From NCBI GenBank assembly GCA_019509985.1, contig JAEKLF010000056.1, positions 1-49,773 of the forward strand: DNA of 49,773 bases, in the 5' to 3' direction. Positions 37,442-45,692 of the stretch are shown here, one piece after another (the stretch's first letter is position 1; every line of letters starts with the position of its first letter). A program made the translations under genes and the position numbers. Below the pieces are notes generated by a model. It saw only the letters and a program-made list of their open reading frames with translations. It searched no databases and was not told the origin of the DNA. This stretch comes from Burkholderiales bacterium. GTDB lineage: Bacteria > Pseudomonadota > Gammaproteobacteria > Burkholderiales > Burkholderiaceae_C.

Positions 37442-39038
37442 CCAGGCGCCAGCCGCCCAGCGCCGCTGGCGGGCGGCCTGCCCGAATTGCGGCGCGCCGG
37501 TCGAGTTCGCCAGCGCCGCGTCGGCCAGCGCCGTCTGCGGCTTCTGCCGCAGCACGCTGCTGCGTGAACGTGGCGCTCAGGGCGACACGCTGAGCCGCAT
37601 CGGCCAGAGCGCCGAGATCTTCGAGGACTACTCGCCGCTGCAGCTCGGCGCCACGGGGCGCTGGATGGGCAGCGGCTTCGCCGTCGTCGGCCGCGTGCAG
37701 CGCGGCTCGGAGCTCGGCAACTGGAACGAATGGCATCTGCTGTTCGACGCCGGCGGTGACACGCCGCGCGTGGCCTGGCTCAGCGAGGACAACGGCCAGT
37801 TCGTTCTCAGCCTCGAAGCCCCGCTCGACGAAATACCCCCTGACGCGCCCGGCGTCGGCCTGCCGCTGACGTTGGCTGGCCAGCGCTGGCAGGTCGCGGC
37901 CGTCGTGCAGGCCGCCGTGCGCGCGGCCGAGGGCGAGCTGCCCCGCCCGCCCAAGCCCGGCCGCGTCGTCGAGCTGCGCAACGCGCAGGACGAGGTGGGC
38001 AGCCTGGAGTACCGCGACGGCGAACGGCCGGTCTGGTCCGTCGGCCGCGCCGTGGCCCTGGCCGACCTGGCCTTGCAAGGCCTGCGCACGACGGCTGAGG
38101 GCGAGTCCATCGCCGAGGCCAAGTTCGCCGGCCGCAGCATCGCCTGCCCCAACTGTGGCGCGCCGCTGCAGCCCAAGCTGTCGCAAAGCAAGAGCATGGT
38201 CTGCGCCCAGTGCCAGGCCGTCGTCGACTTGCCGGAGGGCGACGCGAAGGCGCTCGGCTTCACGCCCCAGAGCCCCGGCCTGCAACCGCTGATCCCGCTC
38301 GGCCGCACCGGCACGCTGGTGCCCTACGGCCAGAAGCCGGAAGACTGGACCGTCGTCGGCTACCAGGAGCGCTGCGACATCCCCGAGGACGCGGACGACG
38401 AGCAGAGCTTCTGGCGCGAATACCTGCTCTTCAACCGCCTCGCGGGCTTCGCCTTCCTGGTCGACACGCGCGAGGGCTGGAGCCTGGTGCGCACGCTGAC
38501 CGGCGCGCCCACCACGGCGCGCGGCGGCGTCAGCTGGCAGGGCCGCAATTACGCGCAGCGCTGGGCCTACGGCGCCAAGACCACGCATGTGCTGGGCGAG
38601 TTCTATTGGCCGGTGCGGCTGGACGACCGCGTGCAGGTCATCGACTACGTCACCCCCGATGGCCAATACCTGTTGAGCCGCGAACAGCAAGGTCCCGAAG
38701 TCACCTGGAGCAGCGGCCGCCCCGTGCCCGCGGACGTCGTGCAGAAGGCCTTCGGCCTGTCGGCACCCGCGGCGCAGTTCGCGCGTGACGCGTCGGCCTT
38801 CAGCAGCGGCAGCAACCTGCTGCGCAACATCGTCATCGGCCTCTTCCTCATCGTCTTGCTGTTCGCCCTGCTGCGCGCCTGCTCCCGCGACGACTGCCAG
38901 GGGTACAAGGACAGCTTCGGCGAAAACAGCAACGAATACCGCCAGTGCCGCGCCAGCTCGCGTGGCAGCGGCGTCTACGTCGGCAACACCGGTGGCAGCT
39001 ACGGCGGCTACAGCAGCGGTGGCGGTGGCCACAAATGA
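37434..39038 (+). CDS. double zinc-ribbon, double DUF4178 protein with C-terminal membrane anchor
   Basis: The 534-residue protein starts with a zinc ribbon (CPNCGAPVEF...CGFC) and a DUF4178-like domain (about 60-185). A second ribbon follows (CPNCGAPLQP...CAQC, about 235-262), then a second DUF4178 domain (about 290-440, with WREYLLFN, GRNYAQRWAYGAK and EFYWPVRLDD). One membrane helix (about 463-480, IVIGLFLIVLLFALL) leads to a Cys-poor Gly/Ser tail (GGSYGGYSSGGGG). The start is a TTG at 37434 inside the SPFH gene, an 8-base overlap. DUF4178 proteins cluster with DUF350, SPFH and polyamine genes; their molecular job is unknown. Confidence 0.83.
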   Translation: MADQAPAAQRRWRAACPNCGAPVEFASAASASAVCGFCRSTLLRERGAQGDTLSRIGQSAEIFEDYSPLQLGATGRWMGSGFAVVGRVQRGSELGNWNEWHLLFDAGGDTPRVAWLSEDNGQFVLSLEAPLDEIPPDAPGVGLPLTLAGQRWQVAAVVQAAVRAAEGELPRPPKPGRVVELRNAQDEVGSLEYRDGERPVWSVGRAVALADLALQGLRTTAEGESIAEAKFAGRSIACPNCGAPLQPKLSQSKSMVCAQCQAVVDLPEGDAKALGFTPQSPGLQPLIPLGRTGTLVPYGQKPEDWTVVGYQERCDIPEDADDEQSFWREYLLFNRLAGFAFLVDTREGWSLVRTLTGAPTTARGGVSWQGRNYAQRWAYGAKTTHVLGEFYWPVRLDDRVQVIDYVTPDGQYLLSREQQGPEVTWSSGRPVPADVVQKAFGLSAPAAQFARDASAFSSGSNLLRNIVIGLFLIVLLFALLRACSRDDCQGYKDSFGENSNEYRQCRASSRGSGVYVGNTGGSYGGYSSGGGGHK

Positions 39039-39060
39039 AGCAACCTCCAAGGAGAGCACC

Positions 39061-39282
39061 ATGACCCTCGACTGGCTCAAGCCCGAAGTCGTCCTCGGCT
39101 CGGCGATGTACGCCGTCATCGGCGTCGTCATCTTCTGGATCGCCTTCGTCATCGTCGACCTCATCACGCCGTACAAGCTGTGGGAGGAGCTGGTCGAGCG
39201 CAAGAACCTCGCGCTGGCCGTCGTCGTCGCGGCGATGTGCATCTCCATCGGCAACATCGTCGCCGCGGCCATCCACGGCTGA
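39061..39282 (+). CDS. DUF350 membrane protein, single module
   Basis: The 73-residue protein has two membrane helices (about 12-33 and 50-69) joined by LITPYKLWEELVERKN, which matches one DUF350 module. E. coli YjfL, a DUF350 protein of about 130 residues, has two such modules, so this is a short form. The family is often beside ATP-grasp, PspA or polyamine genes. AAGGAG lies just before the ATG at 39061, 22 bases after the DUF4178 gene. It likely works with the upstream SPFH and DUF4178 proteins. Confidence 0.8.
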   Translation: MTLDWLKPEVVLGSAMYAVIGVVIFWIAFVIVDLITPYKLWEELVERKNLALAVVVAAMCISIGNIVAAAIHG

Positions 39283-39413
39283 CGCAGCCGCGCGCGAGCC
39301 GGCCATCGGGCGCTGATGCCGCCCGAGCTTCCCTGCACGCAGCCCGTCGCAACGCGCCCGCTGTGGCGGTGCGCTTCATCACAATCGCGCCCCTTCAACA
39401 CCAGGAGAACTGC

Positions 39414-40772
39414 ATGAAGAGTTGGTTGACCGCGGCCGCCGCTGTTGCATTAGGTCTCAGCCTGACGCTGAGCCATGCCGCGGACACGAACGGCACCGCG
39501 CAGGAGCAGGCCCGGAAGCAAGCCCAGAAGGCCGACGCCACCGCCCAGGCCTCGGGCTTCAAGATCCGCCCCGTCGACGACGCCTGGCGCGCTGCGCTGC
39601 CGCGCGATGCCAAGGCCGCCACCCAGGCCTACATGGACCGGCTGCCTGCCGATGTGCTGGCCAAGTCCGCCGCTTACTGGGAGGGCGGCTACTGGATGCA
39701 GCTGTGGGACCTGCTGCTGGGCCTGGCCATCGCCGCGCTGATGCTGTCGGGCCGGCGCGCCGCCCGCGTGCGTGACTGGGCCGCGCGCATCGGCCGCGGG
39801 CCGGTGCGGCGCGACATGCTGTTCGGCGCCGTCTACATGCTGGCCGCCTGGCTGCTGAGCCTGCCGCTGACCATCTACGTGGGCTTCGTGCGCGAGCAGC
39901 TGTACGGCATGTCCACACAGACCTTCGCGGCCTGGGCCGGTGAGCAAGGGGTCGGCCTGGCCATCAACGTCGTGCTCGGAGCGGTCGTGTTCGCCGTGCT
40001 CTACGCCGTCATCCGCCGCACCGGCGAGCGTTGGTGGATCTGGGGCACGGGGCTGGGCATCACCTTCCTGGCCGTGATGATCGCGCTCAGCCCCGTCTTC
40101 ATCGAGCCGCTGTTCAACACCTACAAGCCGGTGGAAGACGGCCCGGTCAAGACGTCCGTACTGCAGATGGCCCATGCCAACGGCGTGCCGGTGGACAACA
40201 TCTACGAGTTCGATGCCTCGCGCCAGACGACGCGCATCAGCGCCAACGTCACCGGCCTGTTCGGCACCGCCGCCGTGCGCTTGAACGACAACCTGCTGCG
40301 CCGCACCAGCGAGGCCGAGATCCGCGCCGTCATGGGCCACGAGCTGGGCCACTTCGTGCTCAACCACGTGGTCAAGACGCTGATCGCGCTGAGCCTGGTG
40401 CTGATGCTGGGCTTCGGTTTCGTGCAGTGGGCCATGCGCCGCCTGCTGGCCCGCTTCGCCGCGTCGACGGGTGTGAGCCGCGTGGACGACATCGCCAGCC
40501 TGCCGCTGCTGGCCGCCGTGTTCTCGGTGTTCTTCACTCTGGCCACGCCGCTGCAGAACACGCTGTCCCGCACGGACGAGATCGAAGCCGACCGCTTCGG
40601 CCTGAGCCTGTCGCGCGAGCCGCTGGGCTTCGCGGAGGCCCAGCTGCGCCTGGTCGAATACCGCAAGGCCGACCCGGGCCCGGTCGAGGAGTTCATCTTC
40701 TTCCACCACCCCGGCACCCGCAACCGCATCTACGACGCGATGCGCTGGCGCGAAGCTATGGGTACGCCCTGA
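39414..40772 (+). CDS. M48-family membrane metallopeptidase (Ste24-like)
   Basis: The 452-residue protein has a cleavable-type signal (about 1-22) and a series of membrane helices. The zinc site is HELGH in AVMGHELGHFVLNHV, with the third ligand in DEIEADRFGLSL. The front half has a CAAX-peptidase-type N-terminal region (DLLLGLAIAALML, LSLPLTIYVGFVREQLYGMSTQT). This is close to Ste24-like CAAX peptidases, which cut membrane proteins. A 131-base gap separates it from DUF350, so it may have its own promoter. Its link to the polyamine genes is positional only. Confidence 0.9.
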   Translation: MKSWLTAAAAVALGLSLTLSHAADTNGTAQEQARKQAQKADATAQASGFKIRPVDDAWRAALPRDAKAATQAYMDRLPADVLAKSAAYWEGGYWMQLWDLLLGLAIAALMLSGRRAARVRDWAARIGRGPVRRDMLFGAVYMLAAWLLSLPLTIYVGFVREQLYGMSTQTFAAWAGEQGVGLAINVVLGAVVFAVLYAVIRRTGERWWIWGTGLGITFLAVMIALSPVFIEPLFNTYKPVEDGPVKTSVLQMAHANGVPVDNIYEFDASRQTTRISANVTGLFGTAAVRLNDNLLRRTSEAEIRAVMGHELGHFVLNHVVKTLIALSLVLMLGFGFVQWAMRRLLARFAASTGVSRVDDIASLPLLAAVFSVFFTLATPLQNTLSRTDEIEADRFGLSLSREPLGFAEAQLRLVEYRKADPGPVEEFIFFHHPGTRNRIYDAMRWREAMGTP

Positions 40773-40777
40773 GCCCT

Positions 40778-41122
40778 ATGGCTGCATACGACTTCGCCAC
40801 GCTGACGACGAACGCCCACGAGGACTGGACGCTGTTCGTCGTGCGCTTTCACGACCGCCCCGGCGCGGGCGAGCTGCGCCGCGAGTTGCTGCAGGCCCAT
40901 CTCGAATGGGTGGCTGCACATGCCGACACGCTGCGTGCCGCCGGCTCGCTGCGCGAGTCGCCCGAGGCCACGCCGGTCGGTGGGCTTTGGGTCGTACGGG
41001 CACCCGACCGCGCGGCCGTCGAAGCGCTGATCGCGACCGACCCCTTCACGACCGGCGGCCTGCGTGCCGGCTGGGACATCTTCTACTGGAGCAAGGCCCT
41101 ACCCCAGCCGGTGTCGTTCTGA
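40778..41122 (+). CDS. YciI-like protein
   Basis: The 114-residue protein resembles the YciI family (ferredoxin-like fold): WTLFVVRFHDRPGAGELRRE, then HLEWVAAHADTLRAAGSL and GLWVVRAPDRAAVEALIATD, ending PFTTGGLRAGWDI. The HxxW-H and DPF residues are usual in the family, whose enzymes include dehalogenase-like and other small-molecule enzymes. The ATG at 40778 lies six bases after the M48 stop, so they are probably one transcript. The substrate is unknown. Confidence 0.83.
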   Translation: MAAYDFATLTTNAHEDWTLFVVRFHDRPGAGELRRELLQAHLEWVAAHADTLRAAGSLRESPEATPVGGLWVVRAPDRAAVEALIATDPFTTGGLRAGWDIFYWSKALPQPVSF

Positions 41123-41205
41123 GGTGCATGCGGCCGACGACGCTGCCGCCGCTCGCCTCTAGACTGCCTGCGCCTCGCCTCCTCCACTTCCCGCCAAGGC
41201 CCGCC

Positions 41206-42189
41206 ATGTCACTGCCGGCTCCAACACGCCGCCTCGCCCTTCGCGCGCTGGTTGCCTCCTTCCTTGCCGCGGCCGCGCTCGGCCCGGGCGCCGTCATGGC
41301 CGCCGAAGCCAAAGCTGACGTGGCCTTGTTCCTGGCGCGACTGGACGTCACGGCCGGCACGGCCAGCGAGGTGCGCAACGTCACACCCGAAAAAGGCGCC
41401 AACTTTCAGCCCGCCTTCACGCGTGACGGCAAGGCCGTGCTGTTCGCGTCGGACCGCTCGGGCTCGAACAACGTCTACCGCCATGACCTCGCCAGCGGCG
41501 AGACCACGGCCGTTACCGACACGAAGGAGAACCTGTACTCGCCCACGCCGCTGGCGGACGGCAGCGGCTTCTCGGCCATCCGCGTCGTCAACGCAGACCC
41601 GAGCTACGGTGTCGAGATGAAGGAGCCGGCCGTGTGGCGCTACGGTTGGGACGGCAAGCCCGTGGCGCCGGCCATCCCGACGTTGCGGGTCGGCTACCAC
41701 GCCTGGATCGACGACCAGCGGCTGGCCCTCTTCCTCGTCGACGAAGTGCCCGAGCGCAATGCGCACAAGGCCGTGCTGTTCAACCGCGCGACCGGCAAGA
41801 CGACTCTTCTGACCGACAAGCCCGGCCGTTCGCTCGGCCGCACGCCCGACGGCAGGCGCGCCACCTTCGTCGACCAGACCGACCCGGCGCATTGGCGGAT
41901 CTGCGCGATGGGCGAAGGCGACGCCAAGCCGCAGGTGCTGGTGGAGACACCCCTCGGCCCCGAGGGTGAGAAGGACCCCAACCGCAGCCAGTACTTCGTC
42001 TGGCTGCCCGACGGCTCCATGCTCATGGCGCGCGGCGACTTGCTGCTGCGCTGGGACGGCAAGCCGGGCAACACCTTCAAGCCCTTCACCGAACTCCCCG
42101 GCCTGGGCGGCGCCATCCGCAACATCGCCGTCAGCCTCGACGGCTCGCGGCTGGCCTTCTCCGTGCTGCTCGCCGCGCCCAAGCCTTGA
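41206..42189 (+). CDS. exported beta-propeller (TolB/PD40-like) protein
   Basis: The 327-residue protein starts with an export signal (about 1-32; TRRLALRALVASF could suit Tat or Sec). The mature part has repeated PD40-type blades such as FQPAFTRDGKAVLFASDRSG, NNVYRHDLASGE and GRSLGRTPDGRRATFVDQ. It should fold as a periplasmic beta-propeller used for binding. No catalytic motif is seen. The stop overlaps the TTG start of the aminopropyltransferase gene, so it is probably co-translated with it, which places it in the polyamine set. A ligand cannot be named. Confidence 0.8.
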   Translation: MSLPAPTRRLALRALVASFLAAAALGPGAVMAAEAKADVALFLARLDVTAGTASEVRNVTPEKGANFQPAFTRDGKAVLFASDRSGSNNVYRHDLASGETTAVTDTKENLYSPTPLADGSGFSAIRVVNADPSYGVEMKEPAVWRYGWDGKPVAPAIPTLRVGYHAWIDDQRLALFLVDEVPERNAHKAVLFNRATGKTTLLTDKPGRSLGRTPDGRRATFVDQTDPAHWRICAMGEGDAKPQVLVETPLGPEGEKDPNRSQYFVWLPDGSMLMARGDLLLRWDGKPGNTFKPFTELPGLGGAIRNIAVSLDGSRLAFSVLLAAPKP

Positions 42190-43754
42190 CGCCCCGCGCC
42201 GCCACGCCCGACCTGCCCGCCCGCGTCTCGCTGGCCGAGCTGCTGCTGCTCGCCAGCGTCTTCGTCATCGCCGCCTGCGGCCTCGTCTACGAGCTGGCCG
42301 CGGGCGCGCTGGCGAGCTATCTGCTCGGCGACTCGGTGCTGCAGTTCTCCACCGTCATCGGCGTCTACCTGTTCGCGATGGGCCTCGGCTCCTGGCTGTC
42401 GCGCTTCGTCGAGCGCCAGCTCGTCGGCGTCTTCCTGCAGGTGGAGCTGCTGGTCGGTGTCGTCGGCGGGCTGATGCCGGCGGCCCTGTTCGCCGTGCAC
42501 AGCCTGCTGCCGCCGGGCGAAGGCGCGGCCTTCCGGGCGCTGCTGTATGCGCTGGTGCTGCTGGTCGGCACGCTGGTGGGGCTGGAGATCCCGCTGGTCA
42601 TGCGCATCCTGAAGCGCCACTTCAGCGCGCGCTACGGCCTCAAGGACCTCGTCTCGCAGGTGCTGACCTTCGACTACCTCGGCGCCCTCCTCGTGGCGCT
42701 GGCCTTTCCCCTGGTGCTGGTGCCGCAGCTGGGCCTCGTGCGCACCGGCGTCGCCTTCGGGCTGCTGAACGTCGTCGTCGCGGTCTGGGCGCTGTGGCTG
42801 TTCCGTGCCGAGCTGCGCGCGCGGCGCTCGCATGCGGCGGCCTGCACGCTGTCGGCCGTGCTGCTGCTGGCCGCGCTGCTCGGCGCCGAGCAGCTGACGA
42901 CCTGGGCCGAGGACCGCTTCTACGGCGAGCACATCGTCTTCAAGCAGAGCAGCCCCTACCAGCGCATCGTCGTCACCGACGGCCGCGCCGGCACGCGGCT
43001 GTTCCTGAACGGCAACCTGCAGTTCCATTCCAAGGACGAGTACCGCTATCACGAGGCTCTCGTCCATCCCGCCATGGCCGCGCACGGGGCGCCCAAGCAT
43101 GTGCTGGTGCTGGGCGGCGGCGATGGCATGGCCGTGCGCGAGATCCTCAAGTACCCGAACGTCGAGCAGGTCACCCTCGTCGAGCTGGACCCGCAGATGA
43201 CGACACTGTTCCGCGACAGCCCCAAGCTCGCCGCGCTGAACGGCCACTCGCTGTCGTCGCCGAAGCTGCGCATCGTCAACGCCGACGCCTTCGGCTGGCT
43301 GGAACAGCAGCACGAGGTCTTCGACGTCATCGTCATCGACTTCCCCGACCCGTCCAATTTCGCGCTCGGCAAGCTCTACACGGCCAGCTTCTACGAGCTG
43401 GTCGACCAGCACCTGAGCGCGGGCGGCTACGCGGTCGTGCAAACCACCTCGCCACTGATCGCCCGGCGCAGCTTCTGGACCGTCGTGACGACGCTGGAAT
43501 CCGTCGGGCTGACGACGACGCCCTATCACGCCCATGTGCCGAGCTTCGGCGAATGGGGCTTCGTGCTGGCGTCGCGGCGACCGTTCCGCCGGCCCACGAG
43601 CTTTCCGCCGGGCCTGCGCTTCCTGAGCCCGCAAAGCCTGCCGGCGCTACTGGACTTCCCACCCGACATGGCGCGCGTGCCCACCGAGGTGAACCGGCTC
43701 AGCAATCAGGTGCTGGTGCAAGAGTTTGAAACGGAATGGGGACAGGTTCACTAG
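42186..43754 (+). CDS. membrane-embedded aminopropyltransferase (spermidine synthase fold)
   Basis: The 522-residue protein begins with about seven membrane helices (15-235) and continues with a cytosolic spermidine-synthase domain (about 250-500). The domain holds SPYQRIVVTDG, LNGNLQFHSKDEYRYHEALV, the decarboxy-AdoMet loop LVLGGGDGMAVREIL, LVELDPQM and the catalytic region VIVIDFPDPSNFALGKLY (its first Asp aligns with the general base of SpeE). The start is a TTG at 42186 overlapping the stop of the beta-propeller gene. It should move an aminopropyl group onto an amine at the membrane; the acceptor is unknown. SpeD from 45650-46036 is the probable donor maker. Confidence 0.87.
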   Translation: MTPRAATPDLPARVSLAELLLLASVFVIAACGLVYELAAGALASYLLGDSVLQFSTVIGVYLFAMGLGSWLSRFVERQLVGVFLQVELLVGVVGGLMPAALFAVHSLLPPGEGAAFRALLYALVLLVGTLVGLEIPLVMRILKRHFSARYGLKDLVSQVLTFDYLGALLVALAFPLVLVPQLGLVRTGVAFGLLNVVVAVWALWLFRAELRARRSHAAACTLSAVLLLAALLGAEQLTTWAEDRFYGEHIVFKQSSPYQRIVVTDGRAGTRLFLNGNLQFHSKDEYRYHEALVHPAMAAHGAPKHVLVLGGGDGMAVREILKYPNVEQVTLVELDPQMTTLFRDSPKLAALNGHSLSSPKLRIVNADAFGWLEQQHEVFDVIVIDFPDPSNFALGKLYTASFYELVDQHLSAGGYAVVQTTSPLIARRSFWTVVTTLESVGLTTTPYHAHVPSFGEWGFVLASRRPFRRPTSFPPGLRFLSPQSLPALLDFPPDMARVPTEVNRLSNQVLVQEFETEWGQVH

Positions 43755-43811
43755 GCGCGGCATTTGCCGGAAGATTGGCTTGCCGGCGAGGCGCCGGCGC
43801 AGGAGCCACCC

Positions 43812-44069
43812 ATGCAGACTGCCACCCTGAAACCCGAAGCCCTGGCCCAGGTCGACCTGCCTTCGACACCACCCGATACCGATGCCAGGAATATCGACAG
43901 CATCTACGACAACCTCGTCCACGGTGTCGGCCACGAGCACGTGACCGAAGCCAACGTCGAGGAGTTGATGCGCCGCGCCACGGCCGACCACCACCCGGTG
44001 CTGGCCGAGGAATTGCGCGAATGGCGCTCGAACAGCGACGGCAAGGACGAGAAACCCGCCGCTGGCTGA
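43812..44069 (+). CDS. 85-residue conserved-looking protein of unknown function
   Basis: I do not recognise this protein. AGGAG lies six bases before the ATG at 43812, which is good evidence for translation; the longer frame from 43764 is less likely. The first 28 residues look disordered (Pro/Thr-rich, STPPDTDARN). Residues 30-75 are helical and charged with several His (YDNLVHGVGHEHVTEANVEE, then HHPVLAEELREW). It has no signal or membrane helix. It lies between the aminopropyltransferase and the flavin oxidase genes, so it may be a small partner of one of these. Confidence 0.65.
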   Translation: MQTATLKPEALAQVDLPSTPPDTDARNIDSIYDNLVHGVGHEHVTEANVEELMRRATADHHPVLAEELREWRSNSDGKDEKPAAG

Positions 44070-44105
44070 AGGGCGAGGCAGGCCGGGACTGCTACCCTGC
44101 CGCCC

Positions 44106-45692
44106 TTGCGTCCGTCCCGCCTGTCCTCACCCCGCGTCCAAACCATCGGCCCCTCCCGCCGGGCGCTGCTGCTCGGCCTGCTGGCCAGCGGTTGCACACC
44201 CGGCGCGCCGGCGCTGCAGGGTGGCTGGGTTGGCACGCATCCCGAGCGCGGCCATCGGCTGCGCGGCGAACTGCCCCGGGGCGGCGGGCCACTGAAGAAG
44301 ACCGGCGTCCTCATCGTCGGCGCGGGCATTGCTGGCCTGGCCTGCGCGCGTGCCCTTGCCCAGCGAGGCGTCGACGACATCGCGCTGCTGGACCTGGAAG
44401 ACCAGGCCGGTGGCAACAGCCGCGGCCACAGCCTCGCCGGGTCGTCTTGCCCGCTTGGTGCCCACTACCTGCCGCTGCCCGGCGCCGAGGCGCGCGAGGT
44501 CAATGAGTTGCTGCACGAGCTGGGCCTGGCGCGCGAGCAGTTCGGCCGCACGGTCTGGGACGAGAAGCACCTGTGCCACAGCCCGCAGGAGCGGCTCTTC
44601 ATCGACGGCGAGTGGCGCGAAGGCCTGCTGCCGCTACCCGGCTCGGCCGCGGCGCGCGAGCAATACCGGCGCTTCTCGGCCCTGGTCACGCAGGCCCAGC
44701 GCGAGCTCGGCTTCGCCATGCCGACGCAGCATGCACGCTGGAAACCGGGCCACGCGGTACTTGATGCGCAGACCTTCACCGCCTGGCTGGACGCGAACGC
44801 GCTGATCGACGCCCACCTGCGCTGGTATCTCGACTACTGCTGCCGTGACGACTTCGGCGCGGGCGCCGACACGGTCTCGGCCTGGGCCGGCATCCACTAC
44901 TTCGCCAGCCGCCACGGCTTCCACGCACCGGGCGACGAGACGGGTGAGCGCGAACCCGTGCTGACCTGGCCCGAAGGCAATGGGTGGCTGAGCGCCCGCC
45001 TCGCTGCGCCGCTGCGCGAGCGCATCCACCTCGGCCGCACGGTGTTGCGCGTGACCGAGCAGCGCGAAGGCATCGAACTGCTGGCCTGGAACGAAACTAC
45101 CGGCGCCCCGGAGCGCTGGGCCGCGCGCGCCGTCGTCATGGCCACGCCGCTGTTCATCTCGGCCCGGCTCCTGGCCACGCCGCCCGACGCACTGCGCACG
45201 CTGAAACAGGCCCACGCGCCCTGGCTGACCGCCAACCTGGCGCTGCGCGAACCGCTACTGGACCGCCCCGGCGCGCCGCCGTCCTGGGACAACGTGCGCT
45301 ACGGCTCGACGGCACTCGGCTATGTCGACGCCCGCCACCAGGCGCTGGACCCGACGCCGCGCCCACCGCTGCTGACGGCCTACCTCGCGCTGCCGGCCGC
45401 CAGCCGCGGCGGTCTGCTCGCCAAGCCTTGGCAGCACTGGGCCGAGGTCGTCACCACGGAGCTTGCGGCGACTCACCCCGATCTGCCGGGCAAGATCGAA
45501 CGCATCGACCTCTGCCGCTTCGGCCATGCGATGAGCATCCCGACGCCGGCCCTGCGCGGCTCGGCCGAGCTGGCCGCGCTGAACGCGCAACGCGGCCGCG
45601 TCGTCTTCGCGCACGCCGATCTGGCGGGGTACTCGGTCTTCGAAGAGGCCTACACGGCCGGCGTCGACGCGGCCGCGCGGCTCAGCCTCTGA
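44106..45692 (+). CDS. FAD-dependent amine-oxidase-like lipoprotein
   Basis: The 528-residue product has an N-terminal twin-arginine segment joined to a lipobox (SRRALLLGLLASGC), which predicts a Tat-exported, lipid-anchored protein. The FAD-binding motif VLIVGAGIAGLACARALAQR is at about 67-87, and EDQAGGNSRGH and LGAHYLPLPG follow. VFAHADLAGYSVFEEAYTAG near the C-terminus is the usual second FAD-contact region. The fold is that of flavin amine oxidases (polyamine or monoamine oxidase family). The TTG at 44106 is used as start. With the aminopropyltransferase nearby it may oxidise a polyamine in the periplasm. The last 43 bases overlap the convergent speD. Confidence 0.82.
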   Translation: MRPSRLSSPRVQTIGPSRRALLLGLLASGCTPGAPALQGGWVGTHPERGHRLRGELPRGGGPLKKTGVLIVGAGIAGLACARALAQRGVDDIALLDLEDQAGGNSRGHSLAGSSCPLGAHYLPLPGAEAREVNELLHELGLAREQFGRTVWDEKHLCHSPQERLFIDGEWREGLLPLPGSAAAREQYRRFSALVTQAQRELGFAMPTQHARWKPGHAVLDAQTFTAWLDANALIDAHLRWYLDYCCRDDFGAGADTVSAWAGIHYFASRHGFHAPGDETGEREPVLTWPEGNGWLSARLAAPLRERIHLGRTVLRVTEQREGIELLAWNETTGAPERWAARAVVMATPLFISARLLATPPDALRTLKQAHAPWLTANLALREPLLDRPGAPPSWDNVRYGSTALGYVDARHQALDPTPRPPLLTAYLALPAASRGGLLAKPWQHWAEVVTTELAATHPDLPGKIERIDLCRFGHAMSIPTPALRGSAELAALNAQRGRVVFAHADLAGYSVFEEAYTAGVDAAARLSL

